This document shows, one piece after another, positions 8,938 through 9,462 of a stretch of 9,462 nucleotides of DNA. Origin of the DNA: 66-474 sp036278635. GTDB lineage: Bacteria; Pseudomonadota; Gammaproteobacteria; Xanthomonadales; Rhodanobacteraceae. A model generated the notes under the pieces. That model saw nothing but the letters and a program-made list of their open reading frames with translations, was not told the DNA's origin and did not search any database. Position 1 is the first letter of the stretch. Each line of letters begins with the position of its first letter. The stretch covers positions 1-9,462 of the forward strand of contig DASUKQ010000110.1 in the NCBI GenBank assembly GCA_036278635.1. Direction: 5' to 3'. A program made the translations under genes and the position numbers.

Positions 8938-9462
8938 TCAGTCCGTCGCCGGCAATATCCACACCAGACTGGCCATCCGCCCGCTGCGCGCGCCATCTCG
9001 GCGATACGAGTGGAAGCGCGGATCGGCAAGGGTGTCGAAACCGCCACCGAAAACGCGGGTGACGCCCGCGCCGCGCAGGCGTTGCCGGGCAAGCGCATAC
9101 AAGTCGCACAGCCAATGACCCGCGCGCGTGGCGGTGAATGCCGACGCCGTTGCGGAGCCATGCGCAAGGAACGCGGCGCGCACTTCGTCGCCGACCTCGT
9201 AGGACGGCGCGCCGATCGCGGGGCCGAGCCACGCAAGGATGTCGGGGCGCGGCGTTTGCATGGCCGCAAGGGTCGCTTCCAGCACGCCCGCCGACAGCCC
9301 GCGCCAGCCGGCGTGCGCAGTAGCGATTTCCGTAGCGTCACTGGCGCACAACAGAACCGGCAGGCAATCGGCGGCGAGGATCGCCAGTACCACGCCGGGC
9401 GTACGGGTGACGGCCGCGTCGGCCCGGGGTTCGGCCTGGACCTGCAGCGCGTGTCGTGCATG
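8938..9462 (-). CDS. pgeF: Peptidoglycan editing factor PgeF (YfiH/DUF152), C-terminal part
   Basis: The last 174 codons are present; the N-terminus lies beyond the right edge. PgeF (YfiH, formerly called laccase domain protein) is a zinc amidase that removes L-Ser-containing UDP-MurNAc precursors and so keeps L-Ser out of peptidoglycan. Numbered from the window edge, the visible motifs are ADAAVTR (14-20), ADCLPVLL (31-38) with zinc ligand Cys33, HAGWRG (50-55) with zinc ligand His50, LGPAIG, YEVGDEV, a GGGFDT stretch, SYRRDG and GRMASLVWI near the end. The Cys-to-His spacing of 17 equals that of E. coli YfiH. The third zinc His (QVH motif) is either the first visible residue or just outside. 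No frameshift is seen in the visible part. Confidence 0.93.
   Translation of the reverse strand, partial: HARHALQVQAEPRADAAVTRTPGVVLAILAADCLPVLLCASDATEIATAHAGWRGLSAGVLEATLAAMQTPRPDILAWLGPAIGAPSYEVGDEVRAAFLAHGSATASAFTATRAGHWLCDLYALARQRLRGAGVTRVFGGGFDTLADPRFHSYRRDGARSGRMASLVWILPATD

Noticed and set aside
7715..9232. 505-codon minus-strand frame opposite otsA, running through the convergent gap and overlapping the pgeF end
   Set aside because: It is an antisense shadow; otsA and pgeF account for the DNA with clear motifs.

Overview
The window is GC-rich bacterial chromosome with dense, strongly G/C-ending codons. The protein sequences look gammaproteobacterial, most likely Xanthomonadales/Lysobacterales (Rhodanobacter/Xanthomonas-type). 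This placement rests on recognised protein families and on gene order as I remember it, not on any search. I see no mobile element, CRISPR array, tRNA or rRNA.

Layout from left to right: 1-228 has no confident gene. 229-1887 (minus) is an exported TPR-repeat protein of unknown function with conserved His-rich motifs. 1888-2032 is a gap with a likely promoter for the TPR gene and weak terminator-like structure after clpB. 2033-4630 (minus) is a full-length ClpB disaggregase starting at GTG. 4631-4775 is a 145-base divergent control region. 4776-8878 (plus) is a three-gene trehalose cassette: otsB (trehalose-6-phosphate phosphatase), a GH15 glucoamylase/trehalase-like hydrolase, and otsA (trehalose-6-phosphate synthase), the last two overlapping by ATGA. 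8879-8937 is a short convergent gap. 8938-9462 (minus) is the C-terminal part of PgeF (YfiH), cut by the right edge.

How they fit together: OtsA makes trehalose 6-phosphate from UDP-glucose and glucose 6-phosphate, and OtsB dephosphorylates it to trehalose, a stress protectant. The GH15 enzyme between them may act on trehalose or a related alpha-glucan, which would put synthesis and breakdown in one transcript. ClpB, which rescues aggregated proteins after heat stress, is divergent from otsB across a short shared region, so stress co-regulation is plausible. In E. coli pgeF and clpB are neighbours in the same direction; here they keep that direction but the trehalose cassette sits between them in the opposite orientation.

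No clearly undescribed system is visible. The points most worth a second look are the GH15 enzyme with its basic N-terminal tail, the cassette's position between pgeF and clpB, the conserved internal GTG codon of clpB, and the secreted His-rich TPR protein.
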